Below are positions 1 to 10,638 of a DNA stretch of 64,000 bases, one piece after another; positions within the stretch are counted from its first letter, which is position 1; the number at the start of each line of letters is the position of its first letter. Source of the stretch: Cladosporium sp. IMV 00045 (taxonomy: Eukaryota > Ascomycota > Dothideomycetes > Cladosporiales > Cladosporiaceae); contig MSJI02000117.1 in NCBI GenBank assembly GCA_001931905.2, positions 36,913-100,912 of the forward strand, read 5' to 3'. Both the position numbers and the translations under genes were made by a program. Below the pieces are notes generated by a model. It had not been told where the DNA came from and did not search any database. It saw only the letters and a list, made by a program, of their open reading frames with translations.

Positions 1-727
1 GGCCGATCCTAATGGCTCCCGTAGTAGGGTCTCGCTGCGGTCCTTCGATTTCCCGCCAAATGCCGTTCGAGTCCTGCTCGAAGTTCAAATCATCATAGCT
101 CGCTTTGCACACGTCGTCAGGTAAGGCGACAGCCTTTCCACGATTGATCATCTCGATCCAGACCGACAGTATACTTTCCAAGTGTTGCCACGGTTGTGAC
201 TCCTCCAAATCGTCTGTGATGTCGAAGTGCATTATAGCCTTGTGTGTATGTTGGTCATAGCTGCATTCTCATATCAGCGTGTTGGCTTCCTATTGAAGAC
301 AGCGCGTGGCAACTACTCACACCAGCCCGTCTGGAGAACCATACAGTCCTGCAGCTACCGAGTACAAGGTGAGAGTGCGGACTTCCTCTGGAGCGTAGAA
401 ATCGTGCCAACCAAAGGCACAATCCAATCCCGAAACGTTATAGAAGAAATTGAAGTCATTCGTGCCTGGCGGCACATGTCGAGCGCCTTGGAAGAAAGTT
501 TTGAGAGAAGCACTACACTTCTCGTCGATGATTCCCGCAGCACGCTCGTAAAATGGAGTGCATTGCAATTGGAAGTCTTCTATTGAGCGTCCAGAACTAA
601 GCCAGCCATGCTCAAGAATTGCGTTGTGTAGCTCAATGCAGCGTTCGGAATCGAGTCCTTGAGTTTTCCTGGGTGGGTTGTGAGGTTTGACGAGCAGATG
701 CTGCACTCGCTCTAGCGGTGTGGACAT
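1..727 (-). CDS. Hypothetical protein, 3' end outside window
   Basis: Two exons are visible on the minus strand, 727-321 and 260 to the window edge, joined across a 60-nt intron with donor GTGAGT (320-315) and acceptor GCAG (264-261). The junction keeps the frame (phase 2), and the second exon stays open to position 1, giving 222 visible residues. The start is the ATG at 727; the frame extends 14 codons further upstream but without another ATG. The protein looks soluble, with Trp/Phe-rich patches and no signal peptide or membrane helix. I recognise no family. It could be a lineage-specific protein of Dothideomycetes. Its 3' end lies outside the window, so length and domains cannot be judged. 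Confidence 0.6.
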
Positions 728-1195
728 GATTGAGCAATGTTGAAGCTTCCAGCGGTGCCGTCTCGGCACGTTTAATAATAATGCGACAAACTTATCTCAT
801 ATAGCTGGATGTTTGCCGAAGCCAGAGGTCGGAGTATTCAAGCTTGATGTTGCCGACTTAATATCACTTGCGGATGAAAATGCCTTAAAGAGAAGGAGGA
901 CTTTTGTAATGATCGAGAATGCTGATAAGTCATAGTTCGGCTGTACTAGCGGGCCTCATTTTCTTTCAAGCAACTAAATCCTCTCAACAAGCGGCACTTG
1001 CATGAGTTGCCCGATCACCTTACAAACTTTTTTCAAAAGCGTCTACAAATTCGTAAACATATGCAATCTATCCAACAATAGCATTGTTGATAATGTAGTC
1101 CATGACACCTTGCCTCACGTGCTTCATCTCGCTGAAGCTATAAACAGTCAGCTCTGCCAAGTTCCAAGTCCTCCGTAGTCCAATACACATACAGT
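728..1195. other. Intergenic, no gene seen
   Basis: This stretch holds the likely promoter of the gene that starts at 727 and the 3' flank of the small gene ending at 1196. No supported coding frame, RNA gene or repeat is visible. Confidence 0.5.
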
Positions 1196-1489
1196 TCAAT
1201 GATTCAGCCTCGTTGCAATCACAGGGAACACCCAGAACGACAGGACAAAGTAGAACACGGACAGTGTTATATTGGGCATCTTGAACATCCGCAAAGTTTC
1301 CGCCATTGGAGCTCCGGTGAGAACTCCGTTATTGTCGATCGTGGTCACGTAGAAGCAAATCGCTGCAAGAGGCATGTTGATGTACCAAACGAAGTGTTGA
1401 AAGTACCGTGCTAAAGGCCCAGCAGGTGCTGGGCGAGTGTCACGGCTCGTTTCAATGTTGTGAGCGTGTCGTGGTGTTGATTTCGTCAT
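1196..1489 (-). CDS. Small putative two-helix membrane protein
   Basis: An uninterrupted 97-residue frame with an ATG at 1489 and TGA at 1196-1198. The N-terminal 25 residues are polar with Arg and His. Two hydrophobic segments follow, at about residues 30-52 (FVWYINMPLAAICFYV) and 73-92 (LSVFYFVLSFWVFPVI), separated by a short polar loop. That pattern suggests a small helical hairpin in a membrane. No family is recognised. A short frame like this can arise by chance, but two well-formed hydrophobic segments in one frame favour a real gene. Further exons cannot be excluded. Confidence 0.45.
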   Translation of the reverse strand: MTKSTPRHAHNIETSRDTRPAPAGPLARYFQHFVWYINMPLAAICFYVTTIDNNGVLTGAPMAETLRMFKMPNITLSVFYFVLSFWVFPVIATRLNH

Positions 1490-1940
1490 GATAGATGCGT
1501 AGTTGGTATGGCGAGTTGAGGTCAGGTGCTAGAGATTCAAAGAATAATGGTTGAAGTGAGTACTGCAATGGAATGGATATTCGGATAACGGATCTCAGGT
1601 GGAGCTTCAGATCGTCCACCGGTGTCACACCAAATGAACGAGCATACGGTCCGAGCTGCGAACCTCATACCATCTCACCGCGTTCGTGATGCCTGAGAAG
1701 GGAGATTAGTAGGTCTTTTATTGAGAGAACGAGGCATGCACATGACCTACTTGTCCTAAATAGAATGGTCCAATAACGATCGGGGAGGTAAAGCCATGGC
1801 AGGGCCTGATAGGTTTCACAGGCTGACGAGTAGACGAAAAGAATGAGACGACCAGGGCCGCAAAAGAGAGAGTCGTCAACATCAAGAACTAGCAAAAAAT
1901 CAACAAAAAGAAGGTCTCTGAGAGCTTTTGATATAGGAAT
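1490..1940. other. Intergenic, no gene seen
   Basis: Probable promoter of the small membrane protein gene and 3' flank of the tRNA. No supported gene is visible. Confidence 0.5.
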
Positions 1941-2031
1941 AGCCGAAGGTGGGGCTCGAACCCACGACCTTGAGGTTGATCTCTTGTGATATTATAAGAG
2001 CCACACGCTCTACCGATTGAGCTACCCCGGC
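1941..2031 (-). tRNA. tRNA-Lys(CTT) with 18-nt intron
   Basis: The minus strand folds as a 91-nt pre-tRNA. The acceptor 5' half GCCGGGG pairs with CTTCGGC (two G-U pairs). The D arm is GCTC...GAGC and the T arm GTGGG-TTCGAGC-CCCAC. The anticodon loop starts CTCTTA, giving anticodon CTT (Lys). An 18-nt insert follows position 37, the canonical intron site. It contains AAGAG, complementary to CTCTT, as in eukaryotic pre-tRNAs recognised by the splicing endonuclease. Removing it leaves a 73-nt tRNA. The anticodon stem TGTGG/CCTCA has one T-T mismatch, which is unusual. CCA is not encoded, as expected for a nuclear gene. Confidence 0.88.
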
Positions 2032-2717
2032 AAGGGTGTTGTGTTTGATTGATGGGAGGGTGGGTGGTTGTGCGGTTCAAGTCGTTAGAGTAAAGCTGAG
2101 GCCCCTGTTTTTTCTGATTTTTTCCGGGTCGGTTGGAGCCAAACTTCGGAAAACCGGAGTTAAGCCGTCGATGACGTAGCCGGATGAACGGGGGGCTCCA
2201 GCAGGTCGGCGGTATCGTAGATGGCGGACTCGGAGGGCAGTGGCAGAGGCGAGGGGCGTGGGGTCCGGAGAGGCGTCTGCCACAAGTGTGTATCAGGTCT
2301 CCTCGAAGGTGTTTTAGCATGTAAGATTGGATGATTGCCGCTCGTCTCTTGGGTGGATATATCTGTTCGACGGTAAGCCCCTTTTGTTGAGTCCTTTTTG
2401 GCCGTCCAGACTGTTGGTTCGATAGGGCGTTTGGTAGCCTGAATGGTTCAACTTCGACGACTGCAGGTCAAGTTTCGCTTGCTGTCTGAACATAGTGACA
2501 CCGTCTAGGCGATCACGCAATGGGTGAGTTTTCGTGGGGGAAAAGCTCTAGAAGCGACTTCGTGAATAAGACGTATTGCCAATTGATACAAGCAGTACTT
2601 TGATGTTTCTTGATGAGAGCGAGACCATGTTGCAGTAAGAGATGATATGTAAAGTATTCGGGCTGGTACACAATGTCTTGATAGAATGAAAGGCATGCAG
2701 GTATATGTTCCGTTGTA
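2032..2717. other. Intergenic, no gene seen
   Basis: Upstream flank of the tRNA and 3' flank of the cytochrome b5-like gene. Open frames here have no protein-like composition and no recognisable motif. Confidence 0.5.
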
Positions 2718-3195
2718 TCATAGCTTTGATGACTCCTTGAGAGTGCCAACCTTTAGTCGATCCTGGTACTTCTTGAGGACGGACTCGTTGTGGTACTGGG
2801 GTAATGTTAGCTGAATGTCCATAAAATGCGGTTGCTTGTCGTTCTGTGAAGGAAGCCTCGCGTAGACTTGACTTCTCCGAGACATTCTGTCGGATAACGC
2901 TGGCCTCTTTCCAAGAACGACCTTGTACCGCATGCGTTCGCTCTCATCTTGGCCAAAGTCCCAGCAGATTATCCAATACTCCATCCTCGCCCAACACAGA
3001 TAGACCACCCCAACTCACCTTCCAAAACTGCTTACTAGCATCCTTGCCGCCCACTCTCTTGAGGATCTTCGCTCCGCCGGGATGTTCATCGACAAAACTT
3101 CCCATCTCATAGACGCCGTTGTCAATGATAATATGCAATCCCTTCTCCACGCTTCCGCTCTCTTTCACGTCGTTGGCGGTGAATTCTTTCGACAT
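2718..3195 (-). CDS. Small cytochrome b5-like protein ending in SKL
   Basis: Two exons, 3195-3019 and 2795-2718, encode 84 residues. Donor GTGAGT (3018-3013) and acceptor CAG (2798-2796) bound a 223-nt intron, and the junction reads FWK|YHNESV. The HPGG motif of cytochrome b5 domains gives the first haem-ligand His in exon 1. The His of KYHN at the start of exon 2 is the likely second ligand, so the intron separates the two. The domain is shorter than classical b5 (about 100 residues or more) and has no membrane anchor, as in a family of small fungal b5-like proteins. The protein ends ESSKL, a peroxisomal targeting signal type 1. The role is likely electron transfer, perhaps in peroxisomes (inferred). 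Confidence 0.85.
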
Positions 3196-3630
3196 GATGT
3201 GGGCTGGTCTTCGGTTCGGCGAATGAGATTTCGGCGCGTCTTGGTTGGGAGGTTTAGAGGCTTGGTCGTGGGATGGTATGGAATGTAACTGCAATTTGGC
3301 AGGAGGTCTGTCCGCACTAGATGTATGGAAAATGGGAAATGGCAAGATGTATGGGTAGGTATATGTTATGGCATTGCCGAGGTGTGTAATGGGAATGTCC
3401 TGCGAGCTGAGTGGTTGAAGTTCAATGCAGCCGAGGTCTAAAGATGAGGTGGAAAGCCGACACTTGGGGCAAACAAACACCGTGGCCTTGCGCCACTCGA
3501 ATCGAAGTATTGCTCTGAATATCATAGTTGCGACTTGGAAAGGACTTCGGGTGCAATCATTGACCATTGCAATATTTTCATTTCGTGATCTCTATAAAGA
3601 TACCCTATGATCTCTCCTTCTCCACTCCAT
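3196..3630. other. Intergenic: promoter/5' UTR of b5-like gene
   Basis: The frame of the b5-like gene stays open upstream for over 300 bp, but composition changes at the ATG at 3195, where the conserved b5 start lies. This stretch is therefore read as promoter and 5' UTR. No other gene is visible. Confidence 0.45.
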
Positions 3631-4274
3631 CTAAGGAGCGCCCAAGAAATCCGGCTTGCCAAGCGGCACGCCCTCCTTCCTCAGAATATCATAAGCAGTA
3701 GTAAGGTGAAAGAAGAAGTTAGGAATAACCCAAAACTGCACATAAAGCAGCGCCGGGAACTTCAGCTCCTTGTTAGGGATCGCAACCGAAACCTCCTTCT
3801 CCTCCTGGCCCTTGAAAGCGTCCTGCTTGCCCTCAGCGGTGCGCAGAACCTCGAGCGTGCGCTTGGTGCGCTCCTGCAGCTGCGCCATGGTGGTGAGGTT
3901 GTCGTCCATCTCGACCCAGTCGAAACCGGCGATGCGGCACTGCACGGCTTTGGCGACGTTGGAGAGGAAGGAGACTTGGAAGGCGAGCGGGCGCATGTCG
4001 TCGGCGATCTTCTTCTCGACGAGCGAGTCGGGCGAGACGTTGTTCTCTTTGGCCCATGATTCGCCCTTCTCGAGGATGTGGGAGAGCTGGATAAGACCGC
4101 GGGTGATGACCGGGATGCCTTTTTGGCATATAGGTTAGTGTGGTGTTGCGAGATGGACATGTCTGTCTGATCGGGTCGTTTGCTCACTAGAAGAGTGATA
4201 TCAGTAATCAAGCATCTTAAACCTGCGGAGACTAAACATTTTTGGACAAACCTCATATCATAAAGAAGCGCCAT
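3631..4274 (-). CDS. DUF1993 family protein, splice junction irregular
   Basis: The main exon (4116 down to 3631) encodes a helical protein typical of DUF1993, a family of unknown function shared by bacteria and fungi. It begins with the family signature IPVITRGL and carries the motif AFDWVEMDDNLTTMAQL-like segment followed by a run ending FFFHLTTAYDILR. A short first exon at 4274-4252 reads MALLYDM, matching the family N-terminus (LYDxSIPV). Joining the two in frame needs Ser at the junction, which canonical splicing does not give: the donor GTTTGT leaves phase 2, while the only AG acceptor (4120-4119) needs phase 1. A one-base sequence error or a non-canonical site is likely. A branch site ACTAAC lies about 16 nt before the acceptor. 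Confidence 0.7.
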
Positions 4275-4790
4275 GGTGAATGCTGACGGTCTGTGATTGG
4301 GCGAGAGAGTGGTTGTAAATTGCGTGCTTGATAGGCGAGCTTGGAGAAGGTCTTGGTACAGAGGATCCGAAGTGCTTAGCGAGGAAGCTCTGTATACTTA
4401 AAAGTATCTTCGAGCTTCAATAATCGACTTTGTTTTCGCGGCTACATTTCCACAAGGTCGCTTGGTGGATACGGCAATTGATTCTATGTGGGTACGGGCT
4501 TACAAATTCATTGCTTCAGGCTGCATGGCTGCAAAGCGGTCAGTCGCTGGTGGCGGAATGCAAACCTTCTTTGAAGTTCGCCCACGCACCGGTTTGTGAG
4601 CTTGCAGACTGCGCAACACGTACACTGGGAGGATGACTGACCTCACCACATCTACTGTCGCGACGATGGCACGCTCACAGAGATATGATCATCGGAGCGG
4701 AATCTTCGCAGCGTCATGCTTTGCTTACTGCATCATACATTCAGTCTGTCTACCCAACCTCATTGGAGTCTTCCAATCCCTCACTTTCCC
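4275..4790. other. Intergenic, no gene seen
   Basis: Probable promoter of the DUF1993 gene and 3' UTR of the transporter gene. No supported gene or RNA. Confidence 0.5.
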
Positions 4791-6581
4791 CTAGATCATG
4801 AACCTGTATCCCTTCTGCAACTGCCTCGCAGTAGCAATATCAATCCCCTCCATATCCGCAGTCTTCTGGAGCTTCTTCAGATCACTCTCAGAAAGAGGGA
4901 CGCTCTCGTTCTCCAAGCGTGCCAAACGCTTGTTGTCTCTCTCGAGCAGGAAACGGTGGATGATGCCACAAATTCCCGCGATACCGGTCAATGCGATGAT
5001 GATTCCCATCGCCGGGTGGTAGAACGGTGCCGACCAATCGAAGTAGGTAAAGGGTGTCCAGATGGAGGCAGCATTGCCAAAGCTGTTGATGAAAGCGAGC
5101 GCGGCGGCACGTTTGGCTGGTGGGCGAGGGATGGAGTTTGCAATCCAGGCGTATGTCTAGGGCTTGTCAGTATTTGCTGTTATAAGCTTGGTGATGAGGT
5201 TGAACTTACAGTTCCGTTCATGGCAAAGATGAAAACCATGAGGAAGAGGGAGAAGTAGCGAGCGCCATTGTTCTCGGCGAACATGAAGATGAAACATCCG
5301 ACAAGAACAATGGGCACGGGATACAGGAAGAACCAGAATCTGTTGCCGAGACGATCGCTCATGAGAGAATGAGCGAGAGAATAGAACACCATGAAGACGT
5401 ATGGCGGTGCTGCCAAGAGGAGGTTGATGACTTGATCATCGTATTGGAACGTGTCTCTGGACAGAGTCGGGAAGAAGTTCTGGAAACTGTACGAGAGAAA
5501 GGCCAATTAGTTACTATCCATCTCAGACCAATGCTGTCATGCAAGTGTAGAAGCTTACCCAGCAGCGCCAGTGATGCCATGGTACGCGATTGCGAGAACC
5601 CAAGTCTTAGGGTCGAGGAAAGCCAGCTTGATACCGCGAAGTTGCGACATTCCGCCGGGCTCGTCAATATCAGCTTCAGCGGCGTCGAGCGCCAGTCTGC
5701 GGTTCGCGACGTGCCTCTCCTCTGGACTCAATGCCTTCCAAGTGTCCGGGAAGTCTGGCAAGACGACCATGACGATGAGACCGACGAGGATTGTCAGTGC
5801 GCCCTCAATGATGTATAACTGTCGCTTGAAGTCAGTGTCTGCATGACTGAATCATCTTCCAAAGGTATACTTACCCATTGCCATGCCGCAATACCACGAG
5901 CTCCATCCATGCCATTCAAAATGCCTGCTGCGATGAGGGGTCCAAAGGCTCCACTCATGAGCGAGGCGGAGTAGAAGATGGACATGCGCAGGTTGAGCTC
6001 TCTCTTTGTGTACCATTTTGAGAGGTAGAAGAGCACGCCCGCAAAGAAAGGCGCCTCAACGATACCAAGTATGAAACGACAAGCTACAATGCCTCCGAAG
6101 TTGTGGACTTGACTAGTGAGCAGGGAGACCAGGCCCCAAGCTGCGGTGAAGAATCCAAGGTAGATTGATGGTCGGCCGACGTGGTTCATGACAGCGTTCG
6201 AGGGCACTTGCATGAGGACCTGAATAGGCATTAGTGCTCTGCAACTTGGTAGGGAGGTTGGCAACCACCTACGTATCCAACGAACAGGATCGATAGACCA
6301 GTCTGGTATTGATTTCCCTCAAGACCCAGATCATCTTCCAAGCCCTGCAATCTGGCGGCGGCATAGTTGTTACGATCGATATAGTTCATCAGGTAAACAA
6401 CGACAACCACTGGCATAATCAATGAGTCGATCTTCTTCCTGAGCTTCTTCTCAGCAACGAGCTCCTCTGGCGACAATTGGCGCAAATGCATCGCCTCTTC
6501 TTCCGCGATGTGCTTCTCGCCGACAACGTCTTCGTCGCGAAGCGTCTCCTGGTGATCGATGTCTCTTTTGGTCTCGTCCAT
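4791..6581 (-). CDS. MFS transporter, anion:cation symporter (Dal5-like)
   Basis: Five exons, 6581-6273, 6219-5875, 5818-5559, 5486-5210 and 5156-4791, give 518 residues. All four introns are 52-72 nt with GTAGGT, GTAAGT or GTAAGC donors and AG acceptors, and all phases agree. The length and about twelve hydrophobic segments fit the major facilitator superfamily. The first helix loop YIDRNNYAAARL resembles the LDRxNxGxA motif of the anion:cation symporter family (allantoate, nicotinate, pantothenate and vitamin permeases such as Dal5, Tna1). An acidic/Lys-rich cytosolic N-terminus of about 60 residues and a cytosolic C-terminal tail frame the core. It probably imports a small organic anion with protons at the plasma membrane; the substrate cannot be told from sequence. 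Confidence 0.93.
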
Positions 6582-8414
6582 GACGGCGAAAATGCGATTG
6601 TGACAAGCAGAGCGTGTGATTGATGCCCAGTCTCTCCGACAAGACACTCCCGCGATGAGATTCAGACAGGCGCATCAGGGAGCGGCACAGCTCAATAATA
6701 TACTCGCCGATGATGCTACCAGGGAGGCAGGCTCGCCAGACGATCCCCACACACTAGACCCCATGTGAGGGGAACGATCAGAGAAACACCGCTAGCGACC
6801 GACGGCACATGGCCCACTCGTGCCAGTAGGTGCACAGTCGCCCAAGGTTGCAGAGCTAAAGGGGCGAAATGCCAGGGTACTATGTGGCAGCGACGAGCAA
6901 AAGTAGAGGTACATGAGGGGCCACCACCGAGGCTCGGACGGTTTGCGATTGCGTGGTTGGCTTGCCTCTGACAGTGCCATTTAGGCTCTTTCTCAAGCTT
7001 ACCGGCGTCAGGAAGCAAATGCACAAGATGCACAAGTCTTGACCAGAGACGCTTGGACAGCGACATTCGGTGGGACCAAGACCTGCGAGGCGCCACACTC
7101 ATCGACTAGTATCAGTGCTGTGCAACCGCAAGCGTGCGGTACCTCTATCCCAGGCCGAAGCAACATGCCGAGTCATTCCTCAAGCATTTGCCTTCTCCAC
7201 AACTCCAGCTTCCACTCCGCCATCTCCCCGGACTTTGGACGCTTTGATCTTCTGTTTGTCTTTTTGAAACTGGACTAGCACCAAATTCAAAGCGCCATTC
7301 GCGTCACTCATTCTCACACGTGATCGTTCGTCGGAGGGACAATAGTCCAGAAGTGAGGTGGCAGGGGTTTTGAACCGGAACGCCTCTCGCGTCGCGTTAT
7401 TGATGTCCCGAGGGCGCACAACAAAGACAAGCCTGCGCCAACTGTAAGCCGTAGCTGCTCTCCAACACATCATGCGGTTGAGTGCGGGTAAGTTACGATG
7501 GACTGCAAGCAGCCGGATGCAGGTGATATCCAAACGAGCATCCTATCGCTGTGGTTGTCGGGGTGCAGGACCGTTCGCCCCGGCTACCACGAGCTGCACT
7601 TTCTTGAGGCTCTTTCTCGGCCAGACTTTGCTGACTGTCTGGAACCACGTGGTTTGCTGCTATACCTGGTTTTCTTGCATTCGATGTTTGGGGGACGCCG
7701 TGCCCTACCTCCAGCGAGCCTCAACGATCGACGTACCAAGCATAAGCAACGCCGCAAAACTAATTTTCTTGAGGCGGAAAACAAGCGAGCGAGCGCGCCT
7801 GTCCATCAGTCTGAGCAGCAGGGTTGTCCCAATCTGTGGCGGCTCTGGACTTGGCAGCCATGTTTCTACGAGCAGCCTGCCTACTGTGACACCCTCGAAA
7901 GTGAGATATACAGCAGTTGACAGTCAACCCGAGTTTGTTCCACTGGCGACGTTCCAAGCAAAATGGAGGTCACATGGCTTACAACCTCCACCAGTCTCAT
8001 TGACGCGACTGGGCTCGTGTACTGCATCTTTGATCCTTCATCAGCAAGATGTAAGCATGCGCCGGTGAGTTCCGGCGCTGTGTCCTGCTGGCTGCTGGGT
8101 TATGCAAGCACTCCTTCGTGTTCAGGTAGGCGAGTTGTGACCGGCAAAAGAGGTTGTTTTTAATCGTCTTTTGGAAAGAGGCAGCACCGTTCTTGCAACT
8201 TCTGACTTGAGTCCAAATCTCACTGCGATTCGAAATTCAAGAAATGCTGTTCGTATTAGATTACAATATTAGGTGAGTATTATCCCAAGTCCGCACTGTG
8301 TCAGTACGCTGTTTTGATCCCAGCAAAATGCCCAAAAAGTGGCGAACGAAAGCGAATCGTCAATCAAACTCCTCTCATCATTATCATGGCCAACCCACAG
8401 CACATCCCGCATCA
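6582..8414. other. Long intergenic region, no supported gene
   Basis: About 1.8 kb between the transporter start and the 3' end of the GT32 gene. Two open frames were considered, minus 7533-7180 (no ATG start, 117 codons) and plus 7498-7920 (140 codons). They overlap each other, match no family and lack conserved motifs. A T-arm-like string near 7365 lacks the rest of a tRNA. The region probably holds the transporter promoter. Confidence 0.5.
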
Positions 8415-9461
8415 TCAGTGCGAATGAATCTTATTCTCAAGCACCTTCTCCTCATCCTGTCCACTCCTCCTCCTACGATGCACGCGCCCAGCCCTCCTCC
8501 GCACGACGCATACCACAGCGGCACCGATCAACACCGGCACCAAAACACCCAAAGCAATGAGCAACTTCTTGCCATGAGCTCCCACGAAAACAATCAACTC
8601 CGCATCCCACGAATGCCAACTACTCGCGCCGCCATGCTTGAAAAGCGGCGTAGTGACCTCGCCACGCAGCATCTGGCCGTCCAACCTGCCATACTCGTCC
8701 GCCAGCACGAACACCTTATCCCGCCACTCGAGAGCCTCATTGTGCCTCATGTACGCCATCCAAGCGTTGGTGATGAACATGCAGCCCGTCGTGAGCATGT
8801 TCTCCACGTACGGCAGGGGCCACGGGATGTCGCGGGAAGGGATGCGTGAGATCGCTTCGCGGAGGAAAGGATGCTGGGGTCTGGCGAGGATAAAGGCGTT
8901 ATTGATGCCGGCGGGGTGGGCGCCGGGGGTGACGAAGGGCATGTGCAGGAGGGTGTCGAGGGGGACGCGGCAGGTGATGTCGACGTCGAGGTAGACGCCG
9001 CCGTAGTGGTGGAGGAGGAGGTAGCGGAGGATGTTTGTGCGCTGGATTGTCTGCGCGTAGTGCGAGTAGTGAGAGAGGATGTCTGGGTAATGCGTTCGGA
9101 CGAAGTCGGTGGCATTGTCGTCCGTCCAGAGTAGGTGCTCCCAGTCTGGGTGGACTGAGATGCAGCTTTGGCGAGCCGGCTCGTACTTGGCGAAGCTGCT
9201 GTTGCGTCCTTCTTGGAGAAGGATTTGGTGTAGGATCTTCGGAGCGAGTTTGGGAGACTGTTCGGCGATCTCTGCTTCTATGTCCGTAGGTGGGTAATTG
9301 CAGAGCTCGAGCTCAAGCGATCCGAAAGTCGCATATGTGCGGATGACCTCGGCGAGGTCTCTAATATGGTCTCTGAAGCCGTAAAGAGGGTAAATGAGAC
9401 CAAGACCAAGGAGAGTAAACAGAAGCACCAGTGCAAGCGTGAATTTGCAGTGTGCCCGCAT
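8415..9461 (-). CDS. GT32 glycosyltransferase, MIPC synthase-like (Sur1/Csh1 type)
   Basis: A single-exon gene of 348 residues. Residues 8-28 form an uncleaved signal anchor, giving a type II Golgi topology, and a second hydrophobic segment lies near residues 300-320, followed by a basic tail. KILHQILL at about 75 opens the GT32 (Gly_transf_sug) domain. GGVYLDVDI holds the metal-binding DxD motif at 159-161. The segment GAHPAGINNAF and the later PYVENMLTTG match the pattern of the catalytic subunits of mannosyl-inositolphosphoceramide synthase (Sur1, Csh1). The likely reaction is transfer of mannose from GDP-mannose to inositol phosphoceramide in the Golgi. An Och1-like protein mannosyltransferase is the alternative. 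Confidence 0.85.
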   Translation of the reverse strand: MRAHCKFTLALVLLFTLLGLGLIYPLYGFRDHIRDLAEVIRTYATFGSLELELCNYPPTDIEAEIAEQSPKLAPKILHQILLQEGRNSSFAKYEPARQSCISVHPDWEHLLWTDDNATDFVRTHYPDILSHYSHYAQTIQRTNILRYLLLHHYGGVYLDVDITCRVPLDTLLHMPFVTPGAHPAGINNAFILARPQHPFLREAISRIPSRDIPWPLPYVENMLTTGCMFITNAWMAYMRHNEALEWRDKVFVLADEYGRLDGQMLRGEVTTPLFKHGGASSWHSWDAELIVFVGAHGKKLLIALGVLVPVLIGAAVVCVVRRRAGRVHRRRRSGQDEEKVLENKIHSH

Positions 9462-10638
9462 GCTTAAAAGGGAAAGATGTGCTCAACAATGCGTGTACCC
9501 GGTGAACAAGAAATAACGAGAGCATGAAACGGATACCACCGGGCGAGATTGGTAAGAAGTGCTGGGTTACAAAGAGAAGTACATCATGTGAGATTCGAAC
9601 GCGAGCAGAGTCGCACATGACCGACCTACCTCTTCTTCCATAAGGAGTCCATTGGGAGCCATGGCAAACCGTTGCTTCCGTGTGTAGGTCTGCTGGGTGC
9701 CGCACCTACCGAGTGAGCACTCGAGTTGACGTCCGGACGCCGCGGACGTGGGTGAAGGATTGAAGTCGTTCGAGTCCAAGTGGATAATCGGCCTTGTTTT
9801 AAACCCGCATTTGGCAGCCCTGCGAGGTCGTGCCAAGGTCAATAGCCCTATAGCCTTACGCCTTGTGGACACCTCCACTAACGGTCTTATGGGAGATTTG
9901 GATGTGACGATGCTAGATCGCTGGCGGGAAATCGGAAGTGATTGGCAGGCGTGGTCGTGATGTTGTCGAATTTCGACTCCGCGGAACGAGGTCGGAGAAT
10001 GCTGTTGCGTCTATCGATAGCCATCGTTGGCGAGCGATGCCAACACAATATATTTCAATGGCCCATAGTGAGCAGTATCAGAAGACCGTACTCGTGGCAT
10101 GTGAAGGAATATGCAAAAGTGCCGGTGCAGGGAGCACTTTCGTGAACATCCCGCGGACGAAGATCAGGGATTGGTGAAATCCTTCCCGTCCTCCGAGGGA
10201 TTCCTCAGTGAAAACAGGCCACGCCAAGAATTGGTCTTATCGTTAATACAGTCATGCTGTCATAATTGGAAGCATCGCGGGAAAATACTCCTCGAGCCTG
10301 GAGAAGATCTCTGGGTGGGCGAGACAGCAACGTGGATGAGACGGCCGAAACGGCCAGATGGCTGGAAAATCCAAATTTGCTGCATTGGCCTTCAAAATCA
10401 AAACGGGCTTTTTGTCTATTACAGTGTGTATATGCACATCTAGAGGCTGATCTAAGTCGTCCTTTCAATGGGTGGCTGAAGAAGTCGATTTGCGCTAGTC
10501 GAATAGAAAGCAATTGTCTTGCAGACACTGGACTACCCGTAATGGATCAAGTTTTTGCAATATGAGTAAATCCCGGATGACATGTAAAACGACGCGAAGA
10601 TACAAAGGCAAGTCTCTATACAGCAAACATACTAACAC
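9462..10638. other. Intergenic, no gene seen
   Basis: Contains the promoter of the GT32 gene and the 3' flank of the secreted-protein gene. Near 9591 the minus strand reads TTCGAATCTCAC followed by an acceptor-like tail, as in the 3' half of a tRNA, but the T stem does not pair and no 5' half is present. No coding gene is supported. Confidence 0.45.

Noticed and set aside
7180..7533. Minus-strand 117-codon frame with some protein-like character
   Set aside because: No ATG start, no family motif, and overlaps another equally long frame on the plus strand.
7498..7920. Plus-strand 140-codon frame starting with ATG
   Set aside because: No recognisable motif or structure; composition not protein-like.
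9560..9660. tRNA-like 3' half on minus strand (TTCGAATCTCAC)
   Set aside because: T stem 5' side does not pair, and no matching acceptor or D arm is found upstream; at most a relic.
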